A stretch of DNA of 64,000 nt from Candidatus Woesearchaeota archaeon (GCA_017608295.1 JAFCGF010000001.1:248001-312000), one strand, 5' to 3'; shown: positions 8,408 through 18,298, counted from the first letter of the stretch. Numbers and translations are program-made. Notes: generated by a model from the sequence alone, not told the origin.

Positions 8408-10956
8408 TTTTTCTTTTTCGCCTTTTTGTTTTTCTCCTCAGGCTTTTTTCTCCAGGGTTGCCATATGAGAACAATTCCTATCAAGATGCCGGTCAGAGAG
8501 AGGATACTTCCAATGACGAATGGTGGAGGCAGGTAACGGAACGTCACAGTGTCACTGTAAATCTCGCTGACAGGGATTGCGGTCCCGACAGCATTCGCCC
8601 GGAGCATGTTCACATCGTTGCTTTCAGTAGATGCTTTCCACCATCCTGGGAACATGGAATATTTCTCTGCGAGGATGAGGAAGTTTCCTGTTGTCACAGG
8701 ACCGACTTCTACATTGTTAGGCGTGTAATGTGACACGTCGACTTCCTGGATTGTTGTCACGTTCCCGTTCATTTCCCTTAGGATATCTTCCAGCTCCGCC
8801 GTGTCAATCTGGTTCTCTCCCTCCAGTATGTCGGGAAGGATTCGCACACCAGATTCCTTCATGGAAGCCAGTATGCTGAAGTCAGCGTTGTTGCTCAATG
8901 TGATGGGGATAACTACTTTATATGCGCTAAGGGCACTCTGGGACATCTCAGATAGGCTCCTCGGGTCATGGATGACTGCAGTCGTCCGCGGGTTGAAATC
9001 TGGATGGACAAGGATACCATATACTATGTTTTTTACATTATCCAATTCACCAGTGACGAGAATAGCGTTCTCGATAGTGTATGCCCTTGGAAGGACATTA
9101 TCGTTCACATAGAGATGCGGACCGTCGTAGTGCATCGCGCCCGGCGGGTAGTCGCAGATTCCGCATTCTTCAAAGCTCTGTTCCAGGCTGTAGCCCTCTC
9201 TCTCGATAAGGGCACTGCTTGTGCCGTACTTGACATTAAGTATTCCCAATAATCGCGAGGGGTAGCTGTGCGCTATCATGATGTACTCCATGTAGTCATT
9301 TATCCAGATAAGGCCGTCGAGGCCCTGGTTATATTGGATTTCAAGGGGAATAGTCACTGGATGGATGGCCCAGTCAATCCCCGGAACGTCAAATGAGGCA
9401 ATCCTGAATAGCCCCTCCCGTTCACTGAGGGACTGCATGATGTGATTTCCCTTCAGCATATCATTCCCTGCCTGGAGCTTTGCAGGGGGGTGGCCGAGAA
9501 TGATAAGGTCAACGACTATCAATGCCACTAAGATGATGAATGCCCTGTTTACCCAGTTCTTAGGTATCTTCGTTGAGAGGACAGTCCATCCAATGCCTGC
9601 AAGTCCTGCTCCGGCAAAGACGAAAAGCATGAGAATCCTGCCCTGCACATGGAATCGGCTAAGCATGGGTAAAGTGGAACGGACGAGATTGTAAAATGGG
9701 ATGTTGAGCATCAACACTGCAGTGAGTGCAGTGGCACCAAGTGCCAGGACATAACGTTTTCGGAACTTTAGGAGTGCGAGCAGTGCCAGAAGAAACCCAC
9801 TAAGGCCAATCTCGCACACTTCTTCATTCATATAAATGACTGCGTTATCTACATAAGTCTTTCCTCCCAGCCCATAGTTTGCGAGCTTTGTCCAACTTGA
9901 TCGTGCAAGGAACCGGAAGATGTTAAGGGGGGTTCCCCAACGAAGAGTTGTAGGATGTTCAGCGCCACTCCATTCTCCACCTCTGTTTGTCATTTTCATA
10001 AACTGATTTGCGGGCAGTAATTTCACAGCAGAAATTGATAAGCATAAGCCGACAATGACGAGTCCTGCGGCTATCAGGAATGGAAGTCTTTTCCTGAGGC
10101 GCTGGCTGGTGAGGACGGAAACCGCAAGATAGATTCCCATGACGAAATATGAGGTGTAGAGAAAGTACTCGGGAGTGCCACTGATGACCTGTAATCCTAA
10201 GAGGATACCGGCTGCCGCCCCCTTCTTAAGGAAACCGCTTAACGTCTTTTGTCTGGTTAATAGGACTAGGCAAAGGAATATTGCTGGTACAAGTGACATA
10301 GGAAAGGTGTGCCAGAAAAACATACACTGGCCCTTTGACATGAACCACGCGCTGAATGCAAAAACAAGTGCAGACACAAGTCCTGCCTTCTTTGATTTAG
10401 TGAGGTGAAAAATGAGCCCATACATCAGCAATCCGGCAAGTGCGATGTTTCCCATCACTAGCATATTCATGGCCAGCACTAGGGGAAGCAAAAAAAAGGG
10501 GAAGACAAAGGGGTAAAAGAGCCACTTGTCACCAATGGCATGGGAGGGGGAGCCCGACCAGACGTAGGTGTTCCACAGTGGGAGCTGTTGATATCTTGTG
10601 ATAGAATATTTCATGAACATGTAGTCATTGATGCTGAAGCTCTCAATCCACATGAAGAAATGGTTGCTGACAATCCCATGCAGCCTCCACAGGAGGAGCA
10701 GGAAAAAGATCATGATGTAGGTGCCGTGTGTCTTGGTCAGGCTCTTGACACACTCTGACCGTCGGATTAGCACTCGCATAAGGCCGTATATCCCTCCGCA
10801 AAGAATAAGTGTCACGGCCACTGAAAGTATGTGCTGGCTGGGAGTGATATAGGCCCTGTCATTGAGATTCAGCAGGAGTGCGAAGAGTACGATAGGCGGG
10901 AGAGGCAGAAATGGTAGATGCCACTCTTCATTCTTCTTATTCTTCGTCTCCCTCAT
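8404..10956 (-). CDS. Large YfhO-like polytopic membrane protein
   Basis: About 850 residues with some 13 membrane helices in the first 520 residues, then a large extracytoplasmic region and a last helix before a Lys-rich cytosolic tail (KKPEEKNKKAKKKK). The architecture, the early outside loop (SFSINDYMFMKYSIT) and the extracellular domain with MHYDGPHLYVNDNVLPRAY resemble the YfhO family of GT-C-like proteins that decorate surface glycans. The ATG at 10956 is preferred over a GTG at 10971 because a TATA-like element at 10983-10990 would put transcription start near 10960, giving a nearly leaderless message. It is co-transcribed with radical SAM protein A. Confidence 0.75.
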   Translation of the reverse strand: MRETKNKKNEEWHLPFLPLPPIVLFALLLNLNDRAYITPSQHILSVAVTLILCGGIYGLMRVLIRRSECVKSLTKTHGTYIMIFFLLLLWRLHGIVSNHFFMWIESFSINDYMFMKYSITRYQQLPLWNTYVWSGSPSHAIGDKWLFYPFVFPFFLLPLVLAMNMLVMGNIALAGLLMYGLIFHLTKSKKAGLVSALVFAFSAWFMSKGQCMFFWHTFPMSLVPAIFLCLVLLTRQKTLSGFLKKGAAAGILLGLQVISGTPEYFLYTSYFVMGIYLAVSVLTSQRLRKRLPFLIAAGLVIVGLCLSISAVKLLPANQFMKMTNRGGEWSGAEHPTTLRWGTPLNIFRFLARSSWTKLANYGLGGKTYVDNAVIYMNEEVCEIGLSGFLLALLALLKFRKRYVLALGATALTAVLMLNIPFYNLVRSTLPMLSRFHVQGRILMLFVFAGAGLAGIGWTVLSTKIPKNWVNRAFIILVALIVVDLIILGHPPAKLQAGNDMLKGNHIMQSLSEREGLFRIASFDVPGIDWAIHPVTIPLEIQYNQGLDGLIWINDYMEYIMIAHSYPSRLLGILNVKYGTSSALIEREGYSLEQSFEECGICDYPPGAMHYDGPHLYVNDNVLPRAYTIENAILVTGELDNVKNIVYGILVHPDFNPRTTAVIHDPRSLSEMSQSALSAYKVVIPITLSNNADFSILASMKESGVRILPDILEGENQIDTAELEDILREMNGNVTTIQEVDVSHYTPNNVEVGPVTTGNFLILAEKYSMFPGWWKASTESNDVNMLRANAVGTAIPVSEIYSDTVTFRYLPPPFVIGSILSLTGILIGIVLIWQPWRKKPEEKNKKAKKKK

Positions 10957-10982
10957 GGTGCTGTGAGACACTGAGAATGATT

Positions 10983-10997
10983 CTTAAATGTTTTGCT
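10983..10997 (-). promoter_or_regulatory. Promoter element for the YfhO-like/radical SAM operon
   Basis: Same 15 bases as at 4174-4188 (AGCAAAACATTTAAG on the minus strand), again BRE-like plus TATA-like, about 30 nt upstream of the chosen ATG at 10956. Confidence 0.5.
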
Positions 10998-11009
10998 GGC
11001 AGAATCTAG

Positions 11010-11843
11010 CTAGTGATTCTCGAAATATTTCTTCCAGAGATGGAGCAGCCGCCTGTCCTCATCGCGGAGGAGACTATCTGAGCCGCTACCTCTACACACA
11101 GATTCGAGAAGCTGATATTCATAGAGGTCAGTGGGCGTTCCCCAACACACAAAGAGATCCACATCAAAGATGACTGAGCGCTTTCCCAGTTTATTGAGAA
11201 AGATCGGCACGGCATCGGCGTAAAACTCGTTGTTTATCCTGTAATCTTCCTGTATCATAAGATTAGTCGCATCGATGAAATATTTTGCTTTTCTGAACCA
11301 GAAGCTTGCAGCGATGGCGTGGTCTTTATAGGGGTTTTCTGAGATCGGCACCTTCACTGACATGTCCGTGATTGTCGACTGGTCATCTGCAAGCACGCAC
11401 CAGCCTAATGAATGCGGATTCCGCTTCATCATCTCTCTCTTGGTGAATGTCCATATGACTGAATCGACTGCTGGGTCGTTACGTAGCCGTTCGTATTCTT
11501 CAGTATCATAAACATAGCCAGTGTCGCAGGCCGCGATGAATAGCGGTTCATTAGGTTCGAGATAATCCTGTCCAAGCATGCAGGTGCAGGCTTGTCCCTC
11601 AGTAGTCTTATCCACCGGGATGATAATTGCCTCAGGTATCTCAGACAGCAGAACCTGGTCAATATGAAAATCATCTATATGCTCCTTCCGAACGACAAAT
11701 ATCCATTTGTCACTTGGTGGCATATCCCTGATGGCGCGGATAATCATAGGGATTCCGGAAACAGGAACCAATGCCTTTGGTAATTTATAGCCTTCCTTTG
11801 TGAATCTGCTCCCTAGTCCTGCCATGGGTATAAGATTTGCCAT
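11010..11843 (-). CDS. Sugar-phosphate nucleotidyltransferase
   Basis: About 277 residues from the ATG at 11843, which begins right at the catalytic fold; an upstream in-frame start at 11927 would add 28 unrelated residues over the neighbour's coding sequence. The nucleotide-binding signature is intact: LIPMAGLGSRF followed by KALVPVSGIPMI, and the metal-binding region PLFIAACDTGYVYD. Enzymes of this family couple sugar phosphates to NTPs. It lies 10 nt after radical SAM protein B and shares the TEGxACTC block with the second half of the tandem nucleotidyltransferase at 18966-20558, so both may use similar sugars. The base and sugar used cannot be determined. Confidence 0.85.
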   Translation of the reverse strand: MANLIPMAGLGSRFTKEGYKLPKALVPVSGIPMIIRAIRDMPPSDKWIFVVRKEHIDDFHIDQVLLSEIPEAIIIPVDKTTEGQACTCMLGQDYLEPNEPLFIAACDTGYVYDTEEYERLRNDPAVDSVIWTFTKREMMKRNPHSLGWCVLADDQSTITDMSVKVPISENPYKDHAIAASFWFRKAKYFIDATNLMIQEDYRINNEFYADAVPIFLNKLGKRSVIFDVDLFVCWGTPTDLYEYQLLESVCRGSGSDSLLRDEDRRLLHLWKKYFENH

Positions 11844-11853
11844 TTTGTTATCC

Positions 11854-13374
11854 TTATTCTTTATCGAGCTGCTTCTTTTGAGCGCGGTTGAACAGGTTAA
11901 ATCTCCCCTGCAATGCCGCAAGGCCATCTGCCATTCGTTTCTCTATCATAAAACCATAAAAATTATGGTCCTCTCTCAGCTTTCCTATAGGCAGGTACAG
12001 CTTGAAGAGAACTTTTAATAACGGGTTTGTATATTTGTAACCCATCCTCTCATCAGCAAAATAGGAGAGGAAGGCGGCATTCTCAAGAAGGCTTATCATG
12101 TTTTTTGTGAGCCAGGAAGGGGATATTTTGTACCAGTTGTTGTAGTGGAAATCCGCCCAGTCCAGAAGCTTATCTGATGCGACAAAACCCTCTGAGACCG
12201 CTAGATCATAGAGAGGGGTGCCTGGAAATGGAGTATAGATGATGACCGGACCCACTGTATTTTCATTCTCTTTCATAAGCTCTCTTCTAAATTGAAGAGT
12301 CTGGAGGAACTCCTCCTCTGTTTCAGTGGGGAACCCTCCCATGAAAGTGTACTTGATCAGGAATGGATAGCCCTTAAGTTTCTTGTTGGCCAGTCTGACC
12401 ATGTCCGGAGTGATATCCTTTTTGACAAGTTGGAGTATGCGCTCGCTGCCGGATTCAACCCCTATATCTAGGTTCTTGCAGCCACTTTTTTCAAGATTTT
12501 TTAGATCATTATCATTAAGTTTGGTGATTGCATTCGCCCGGATTCCAGCAGTCCCCCAGTTATAGTCATTATCTATCTTTGCCATTGCTGCTATGAGTTC
12601 TTTGAACCATTTGATGTTGTCACCCATGGAATCATCCGAGAAGAAAAAGTCCCTGATACCATATTTAGACTCAAAGAATTGGAGATCTTCAATGACACGC
12701 TTCACAGAAAAACTCCTCCAAGTGCGCCCATACAACTGAGAGACTGAGCAGAACTTGCAACGGAATAAGCATCCGCGGCTGACTTGCAGTGTTGTGGAAG
12801 GCATATTGGGCCTGTATCCTACTGCAGAATACTGCTTGAGGTTTATGAGGTGGTAGGGGATTCGGGGAAGTGCATCGAGATTCTTAATCAGGGGACGAGG
12901 TGGTGTTTTGCGCAGAGCTCCTTCTGGGGTTCGGTACATGATGCCGCGGATGCTCTCAATCTTCCTTTTCCCCTCACAGTAATCCACCATCTCAGGGAGT
13001 AGGTAATCTCCTTCTCCCGTGCAGATAGCGTCAACGTTCTGTTCCTGCATGCACATCCCAGGCACTGTCTGGGCCCAAGAGCCCCCAAGAAATACGAGGA
13101 CATCTGGATTCAATGATTTAATGTAAGTAGCTGCTTGTGACATGTATCGTATGTTCTCTCCAGCAGTAGTAGTTAGGCCGACGACTTTCGCACCTGAGGA
13201 TAAGTGTTTCTTAATAGTTTTCTTCCAATTGAAATCTATTCTTTGGTCCACAAGGGAAACAGTATAGCCCTGATTATGGGGGACTGCAGCAATGCTCAGC
13301 AAGCCTGTTGGAGCGCGGACACCCATTATGTCTGCAAGCCCGTATGAGGGTTGAACAAGGATTATGTCAGTCAT
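11854..13374 (-). CDS. B12-binding-domain radical SAM protein (B)
   Basis: About 506 residues from the ATG at 13374. The earlier in-frame ATG at 13467 is unlikely because a TATA box at about 13402-13410 would start transcription near 13380. Domains: cobalamin-binding-type Rossmann domain (MTDIILVQPSYG, VSLVDQRID, FLGGSWAQTVPG), radical SAM barrel with SRGCLFRCKFC, and a C-terminal extension of about 170 residues. DDSMGDN and GVESGSERIL are typical barrel motifs. The downstream gene, 10 nt away, is a sugar nucleotidyltransferase, which suggests a sugar or sugar-nucleotide substrate. The exact reaction is unknown. Confidence 0.85.
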   Translation of the reverse strand: MTDIILVQPSYGLADIMGVRAPTGLLSIAAVPHNQGYTVSLVDQRIDFNWKKTIKKHLSSGAKVVGLTTTAGENIRYMSQAATYIKSLNPDVLVFLGGSWAQTVPGMCMQEQNVDAICTGEGDYLLPEMVDYCEGKRKIESIRGIMYRTPEGALRKTPPRPLIKNLDALPRIPYHLINLKQYSAVGYRPNMPSTTLQVSRGCLFRCKFCSVSQLYGRTWRSFSVKRVIEDLQFFESKYGIRDFFFSDDSMGDNIKWFKELIAAMAKIDNDYNWGTAGIRANAITKLNDNDLKNLEKSGCKNLDIGVESGSERILQLVKKDITPDMVRLANKKLKGYPFLIKYTFMGGFPTETEEEFLQTLQFRRELMKENENTVGPVIIYTPFPGTPLYDLAVSEGFVASDKLLDWADFHYNNWYKISPSWLTKNMISLLENAAFLSYFADERMGYKYTNPLLKVLFKLYLPIGKLREDHNFYGFMIEKRMADGLAALQGRFNLFNRAQKKQLDKE

Positions 13375-13401
13375 CGCTTCTCGGGCAAGAAGATTGTCGG
13401 G

Positions 13402-13410
13402 AGATATAAA
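13402..13410 (-). promoter_or_regulatory. TATA box, near-leaderless, for radical SAM B operon
   Basis: The minus strand reads ATAAATTTATATCTC. The predicted start of transcription near 13380 lies about six nucleotides before the ATG at 13374. Confidence 0.55.
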
Positions 13411-13558
13411 TTTATTGTGTTTTGAGTGGGGGGTGCCAATAACCTCTGTTAGGGTGAAACTGAGCAAATCTTTATAAGTGCCTCACACCCCTTTCCCACC
13501 TCAAGACTGCGAGAGTATTGAGATTATCACGTGAATGTATTCAGGAGGATAGAATTCA

Positions 13559-14755
13559 ATGGGAGAAAAATGTATTGTGTGTGGCGCATCTGATTTTCAG
13601 CAGGTATATTTTCAGGGCAAAGTGCCTGCCTGTAATAATTCCCCCCTGAAAAAAAACGGCTTCGAAAGTGAGATTGTCGGTGAATTGGATATTGTGATGT
13701 GTAAGAAGTGCTCCCACGTCTTTAATAGGCTTGCAGACCCAGAAATAATTTCCCGGATTTATGACAAGACTGATTTTTCTTCGGGCATCCCAAGTACTCC
13801 GGTAATGCTTGAAAGATATCAGCATATCATCACCAATGCCCTTGGCGAGGAACATTGTAAAGATAAAGTCATCCTTGAAGTGGGAGCCAGCAATTTTGTT
13901 TTCTCAGAACTGCTTCTGGAGACGGGGGCGGCAAAAATCATCGCCTTCGAACCGGCGAACTTCCATACAGAGAATCCAGCTATCATACACGTGCAGGACT
14001 ATTATTCCTTAAACCTTATCCCCGAGGAGTATACAGGTAAGGTCGACCTCATTATCCTGAGGCATGTCCTGGAACATATCACCGACCCCATACCATTTAT
14101 CAGGGATTCCCTTTCCAATGCACTCAATGTCGGCTCCAAAATATATATTGAACTGCCCGACATCAACGACTCACTGAAGCACAGGAGAATCTACGATTTC
14201 TTCTATGACCATGTTAGCTATTTCTCTCCCGAGCTTCTCGAGGGGCTTCTCTCCTTGTTTGGATTTAAGGTATTAAAGCGTACTTGGATGATAAATGGCC
14301 AGCACTTCGGCCTGCTCTGTGAGAAAATAAGGCCTGCTGGTGAACCAGATGTCCCTGGGCTGCAGGTTGGGGTGCCAAGCAGGGACGCTGACATCGATGC
14401 ATTCAAATCTTATGTTTCTACATTCAAAGAGGAGCTGGCAGAGATTTTCAAAGCCCACAAGAGCATTGCCATTTATGGTGCGGGAGCTCAGGGTATTGCT
14501 GTCGCCAATCTCCTGGGCCTCACAGGCAGTGATGTCCGTTTTATGCTGGACATAAGTGAACTCAAGGAAAATAAATATGCTCCCCTGAGCCATATCCTTA
14601 TCCAGAGACCCTCTGAACAGATAGTGAATGAGGTGGATGCGATTGTGATTGTCGCATCCCTGCATCAGGGAGCCATCCATAAGGCCCTCAGACAAAATTA
14701 TAAGTTTAGGGGGAAAATATATGGCACATACCCAACAATATTTGAACTCAAATAA
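13559..14755 (+). CDS. NDP-sugar C-methyltransferase-like protein
   Basis: 398 residues with the three-part layout of deoxysugar C-methyltransferases (TylC3/NovU type). An N-terminal zinc-binding-like region has CIVCGA and CKKCSHVF; a SAM-binding Rossmann domain has VILEVGASNFVFSELL with LRHVLEHI; and a C-terminal second Rossmann-like domain has IAIYGAGAQGIAVANLL. Family members put a methyl on C3 or C5 of a keto-deoxy NDP-sugar. AGGAGGA sits 12 nt before the ATG. It is followed 8 nt later by radical SAM protein C. The CDP-glucose dehydratase at 51175 could supply a 4-keto sugar; that link is inference. Confidence 0.85.
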   Translation: MGEKCIVCGASDFQQVYFQGKVPACNNSPLKKNGFESEIVGELDIVMCKKCSHVFNRLADPEIISRIYDKTDFSSGIPSTPVMLERYQHIITNALGEEHCKDKVILEVGASNFVFSELLLETGAAKIIAFEPANFHTENPAIIHVQDYYSLNLIPEEYTGKVDLIILRHVLEHITDPIPFIRDSLSNALNVGSKIYIELPDINDSLKHRRIYDFFYDHVSYFSPELLEGLLSLFGFKVLKRTWMINGQHFGLLCEKIRPAGEPDVPGLQVGVPSRDADIDAFKSYVSTFKEELAEIFKAHKSIAIYGAGAQGIAVANLLGLTGSDVRFMLDISELKENKYAPLSHILIQRPSEQIVNEVDAIVIVASLHQGAIHKALRQNYKFRGKIYGTYPTIFELK

Positions 14756-14763
14756 TCCTAAAA

Positions 14764-16251
14764 ATGAGAACCATGAAAAAACCACTTTCCAAGACAATTC
14801 ATCTGGTATGGCCTAACGACAAGAACCTTGGCTCTGCTGTGCTTCCTCCCTTAGGGATAGGCTATCTGGCCTCATACCTTGTGGATAAGGGCTTTGATGT
14901 GAAAATTCATGATTCTACATTCTCAAAACGATTCTTTTTTGATAAGGAACGCGCTATTTATGGGATTGCGATAGATACACCCATCTTGAATGTCGCAGAG
15001 GTAGCCATCAAACGCATTAAGAAGGCGAACAAGGATAATCTCATTGTCGCGGGAGGCCCCCATGCGACCACACTTCCCCACTCTTTGATGGAGAACAAGC
15101 TTGTAGACTACCTTACTGTTGGGGAAGCAGAGGAGACATTCCACAGCCTTTGCGACGCCTTGCTTAAAGGAAAACCTGTCAAGGACATCAAGGGGGTCTA
15201 TTACCGAAAGGGTAAGAAGGTGGTCTTCACAGGTCCGGCACCAATGGTCAAGGATCTTGACGCGTTGCCTTTCCCTCGGTATGACCTCTTTCCGATTGAC
15301 GATTATCTGGGTTATAAGCCTATCAAGGAGCTAAATATGATTACCTCCCGTGGCTGTCCGTTCGACTGCATTTATTGCCAGCCTTACCTTCATAACACTT
15401 TTGGGAGAAACATCCGTTTCCGGAGCCCAAAAAATGTCGTTGATGAGATGATGGAAGTCAAGAAGAAGTATAAGCCCCACATCATCTTCTTCTGCGATGA
15501 CTTTGTCAACGCGAAGTATACTCGGGAGCTGTGTGAAGAGATTATCCGGAGGAAAGTCAACATATTTTGGAGGTGTCAAGCGAGGGCGTGCCTGAGCAAA
15601 GATGTGTTGAAGCTCATGAAAAAGGCTGGCTGCATGAACATCGCCTTTGGTGTGGAAAGCGGCAGTCAGAAAGTTCTTAACGCGATTAATAAGAAAATCA
15701 AATTGGACCAGGTGAAAAAGCAGTTCGAAGACTGCCGTAAAATAGGTATGTTCGCGCATGCCTTCTTGATGGTGGGAAGCCCTACTGAGAATTGGGAAGA
15801 TGTCAGGAAGACTATCTCGTTTGTTGATGAGATTAAGCCATTCTCTATCTATGTGTGCATTACGACGCCTTATCCTGGCACCCACTTATTCAATAAGCTA
15901 TTGCGAGAAAATAAATTACCTAAGGACATTGACTGGCTCGCCATGCACCATTTTAGGGATGACGCCTTTCATGGTGATATCTCCGAGATGTCTGAAGAGG
16001 ATGTGGTAAAAGCGAAGTACCTTATCCTTAGTAAGTTTAAGAAGTCGAGTAAGTTAGCTCGGGCAGCGTACCTCACATCTTACCTCGGCGATGGCGTGGG
16101 GGCGCTTAAAGTAGCATCTTTTGTGCTTGGCAACCCTAAAGTGACATTCGAAATTAGTAAGGCGTTACTCTTCATATCCAAAACAGGTTCGGGGCTTCAC
16201 GGCACGAATCCAGAGAGCGATTTTTTTGATATTGAGAAGTCATTTGGTTAA
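14764..16251 (+). CDS. B12-binding-domain radical SAM protein (C)
   Basis: 495 residues. It starts with a cobalamin-binding-type domain (IHLVWPNDKNLG, VKIHDSTFSK, VAGGPHATTLPHSL), then a radical SAM barrel with SRGCPFDCIYC, FFCDDFVNAKY and GVESGSQKVL. The C-terminal 120 residues are helical and of unknown role. It is the second gene of an operon with the sugar C-methyltransferase at 13559, so both may act on one sugar: one adding a methyl by ordinary SAM chemistry, this one acting by a radical route. The neighbourhood supports a glycan substrate, but none can be named. Confidence 0.85.
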   Translation: MRTMKKPLSKTIHLVWPNDKNLGSAVLPPLGIGYLASYLVDKGFDVKIHDSTFSKRFFFDKERAIYGIAIDTPILNVAEVAIKRIKKANKDNLIVAGGPHATTLPHSLMENKLVDYLTVGEAEETFHSLCDALLKGKPVKDIKGVYYRKGKKVVFTGPAPMVKDLDALPFPRYDLFPIDDYLGYKPIKELNMITSRGCPFDCIYCQPYLHNTFGRNIRFRSPKNVVDEMMEVKKKYKPHIIFFCDDFVNAKYTRELCEEIIRRKVNIFWRCQARACLSKDVLKLMKKAGCMNIAFGVESGSQKVLNAINKKIKLDQVKKQFEDCRKIGMFAHAFLMVGSPTENWEDVRKTISFVDEIKPFSIYVCITTPYPGTHLFNKLLRENKLPKDIDWLAMHHFRDDAFHGDISEMSEEDVVKAKYLILSKFKKSSKLARAAYLTSYLGDGVGALKVASFVLGNPKVTFEISKALLFISKTGSGLHGTNPESDFFDIEKSFG

Positions 16252-16295
16252 GTTCCCCCTAAAATGAGATTTTCTAACGTAACCGACGTGATAAT

Positions 16296-16304
16296 CTTTA
16301 TATA
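16296..16304 (+). promoter_or_regulatory. TATA box for the four-gene sugar cassette
   Basis: CTTTATATA, with predicted start of transcription near 16328. The leader then carries a strong GGAGGGAGGG ribosome site before the ATG at 16362. Confidence 0.6.
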
Positions 16305-16361
16305 GCCTACCTCGTTTTCCTCTCTAACAAATATACCTTTGTCTGGAGGGAGGGATAACAA

Positions 16362-17375
16362 ATGAAAGCGCTGGTGTTACATGGTCCTGGAGACCTCACA
16401 TATGAGGAGGATTGGGCAGAACCGGAACTAAAGGAAGGCTGGGCACTCATGCGCATCACCTACTGCGGTATCTGCGGCTCTGACTTGCCGCGCACGATGC
16501 AGACAGGTGCCCACAAGCACCCTCTGATTTGCGGTCACGAATTCAGCGGCGTCATCGAGAAGCCTGCTCCCAGCTCAAATCGCTTCAAGGGAGGAGAGCG
16601 CGTAGCTGTTTTCCCCCTGATTCCCTGCGGAGAATGCCCTGCTTGTGAAAATGAGGAGTATTTCCACTGCAAATCCTATGACTTCCTCGGCTCCCGCTCC
16701 CATGGGGCCTTCGCAGAATACTGCATTGCTCCTGAGGAAAACCTATTTATTCTGCCTGACAACGCTGATGACCGTGCTGGCGCCTTTGTCGAGCCCCTTG
16801 GGGTAACGAGGCACATGATACGGCAGTCTGGATTTAAGGAAGGAGAAAACGCCCTCATCATGGGTGCCGGCTCATTGGGAATACTCGCTGCGCTCTGGCT
16901 ACAGTCAATGGGGGCATCGAGAGTGGTGCTTGCCGGCAGGAGCGAGGAATCGCAGGAGACAGCGAGAAAAGCTGGTGTCAAGAATGTTGTTTCCATCAAG
17001 AGCAAGGAATTCGCTGAAGTGGAGGGCTTTGACCATGGCTATGAGTGTGCCGGTGCGAACCAGGCGCTACTTGAACTATTGCGTAAGGTCCGCAAGAAGG
17101 GCTCTGTCACTGTTGTTGGCAGGGACACCAAAGACCTGAAACTTCCACTGAAAGACTTTGAGGGATTCATGCGGAAAGAGATGGTGCTTAGGGGTTGCTG
17201 GGGCTATGACGCCAGAGGAGACGGAGAGGAAATCCGCAAGGCGCTGGAAGAAGGAAAGATTGATGTCCTTCCCCTCATCACAAGGGAGATTGACCTGAGC
17301 GAGGGAATCAAGACTCTCCAGAACCTGTACAATAAGACAGAGTACAATTGCAAGGTTCTGTTCAAGATTGATTGA
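16362..17375 (+). CDS. Zinc-dependent MDR dehydrogenase (polyol/sugar type)
   Basis: 337 residues, normal length for medium-chain zinc dehydrogenases. The catalytic zinc site is present (CGICGSD and GHEFSGVIE). The structural zinc loop has its cysteines (PCGECPACENEEYFHC), and the NAD(P) fold carries MGAGSLGILAA. It resembles sorbitol, threonine and galactitol-1-phosphate dehydrogenases, and the TarJ type that makes polyol phosphates. First gene of a cassette with a TIM-barrel isomerase, a SIS isomerase and a tandem nucleotidyltransferase. I infer it interconverts a keto-sugar (phosphate) and a polyol or secondary alcohol on the way to an activated sugar. The substrate is not readable from the sequence. 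Confidence 0.85.
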   Translation: MKALVLHGPGDLTYEEDWAEPELKEGWALMRITYCGICGSDLPRTMQTGAHKHPLICGHEFSGVIEKPAPSSNRFKGGERVAVFPLIPCGECPACENEEYFHCKSYDFLGSRSHGAFAEYCIAPEENLFILPDNADDRAGAFVEPLGVTRHMIRQSGFKEGENALIMGAGSLGILAALWLQSMGASRVVLAGRSEESQETARKAGVKNVVSIKSKEFAEVEGFDHGYECAGANQALLELLRKVRKKGSVTVVGRDTKDLKLPLKDFEGFMRKEMVLRGCWGYDARGDGEEIRKALEEGKIDVLPLITREIDLSEGIKTLQNLYNKTEYNCKVLFKID

Positions 17376-17389
17376 CTCATGTGAGAACA

Positions 17390-18298
17390 ATGGCGCGCAT
17401 CATGCTGGGAATTGACCTCAACTGCTTTACAAACCGCTTTATGGAGCCTGAGGACTGGACTGCCCGTGCAGCAGAGTTGGGCATAAAGCATGTGCAATTC
17501 AATGCAGATCTCCTTGACCCGTTTCTTCCCTGGGAGATTCAGGAGCGAGTTATTGAAAAAACTAAGCAGGAGTGCAAGCGCCACGGCATCACCATCCATA
17601 GTAGCTTTGGGGGGCATTTCCACCATCAGAACTATCTGGGCCATCCTGATGAGGAGATTGCGCGCTGGTATGAGGAATGGTACAGGCGGCTCATCAGGCA
17701 GACTGCTCTCTTGGGAGGCGCAGGTGTCGGCACCTGTTACGCAATCATGACAGTGAGGGACGCCGATAACCCTAAGCGAAAACAGGTAATCCTGGCACGG
17801 GCTGCCGAGGCCTACAAGAGGCTAGCACCCTATGCAAAAGAGACTGGGCTTAAGTACCTTCTTTTTGAGACAACCTCAGTACCGAGGGAGACCTGCGCTA
17901 CTTTTGAGGAGACTGACCACGTGCTCAAACTTATGAAAGGGATGGATGTGCCGATGCGCCTCTGCCTGGACGTAGGCCATAGGAACATAGCATCTGAAAA
18001 CGAGAAAGAGGGCTGTGCGTACGAGTGGATACGAAGATACGGTAAGATAGCCCCTGTCATTCACATCCAGCAGAGCAACAAGGCAGCAAGTCATCACTGG
18101 CCATTCACAAGACACTACAACGAACAGGGTGACATCGTGCCTGAGAAAATAGTGGAAGCAATCGAAGATTCAGGGGCAAAAGAGATCCTGCTCGCACTTG
18201 AAACCAAGCATAAGGCGTTCCACCCCACAGAATACAACGTGCTCTCAGATATCAAGGAATCTTTAGACTACTGGAAGAAGGTGGTACCTGATGAATGA
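17390..18298 (+). CDS. TIM-barrel sugar isomerase/epimerase (AP-endonuclease-2 fold)
   Basis: About 302 residues. Possible starts are GTG 17381, ATG 17390 and ATG 17402; I favour 17390, with GTGAG five bases upstream. The protein has the xylose-isomerase-like TIM barrel of sugar (phosphate) epimerases. Likely metal ligands are the Glu in LLFETTSVP, the Asp and His in LCLDVGHRN, the His of VIHIQQSN and the Glu in LALETKH. It overlaps the next gene (SIS isomerase) by 8 nt and follows the dehydrogenase closely, so the three act in one pathway. Relatives handle tetrulose phosphates, ketohexoses or inososes; the substrate here is unknown. Confidence 0.8.
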   Translation: MARIMLGIDLNCFTNRFMEPEDWTARAAELGIKHVQFNADLLDPFLPWEIQERVIEKTKQECKRHGITIHSSFGGHFHHQNYLGHPDEEIARWYEEWYRRLIRQTALLGGAGVGTCYAIMTVRDADNPKRKQVILARAAEAYKRLAPYAKETGLKYLLFETTSVPRETCATFEETDHVLKLMKGMDVPMRLCLDVGHRNIASENEKEGCAYEWIRRYGKIAPVIHIQQSNKAASHHWPFTRHYNEQGDIVPEKIVEAIEDSGAKEILLALETKHKAFHPTEYNVLSDIKESLDYWKKVVPDE

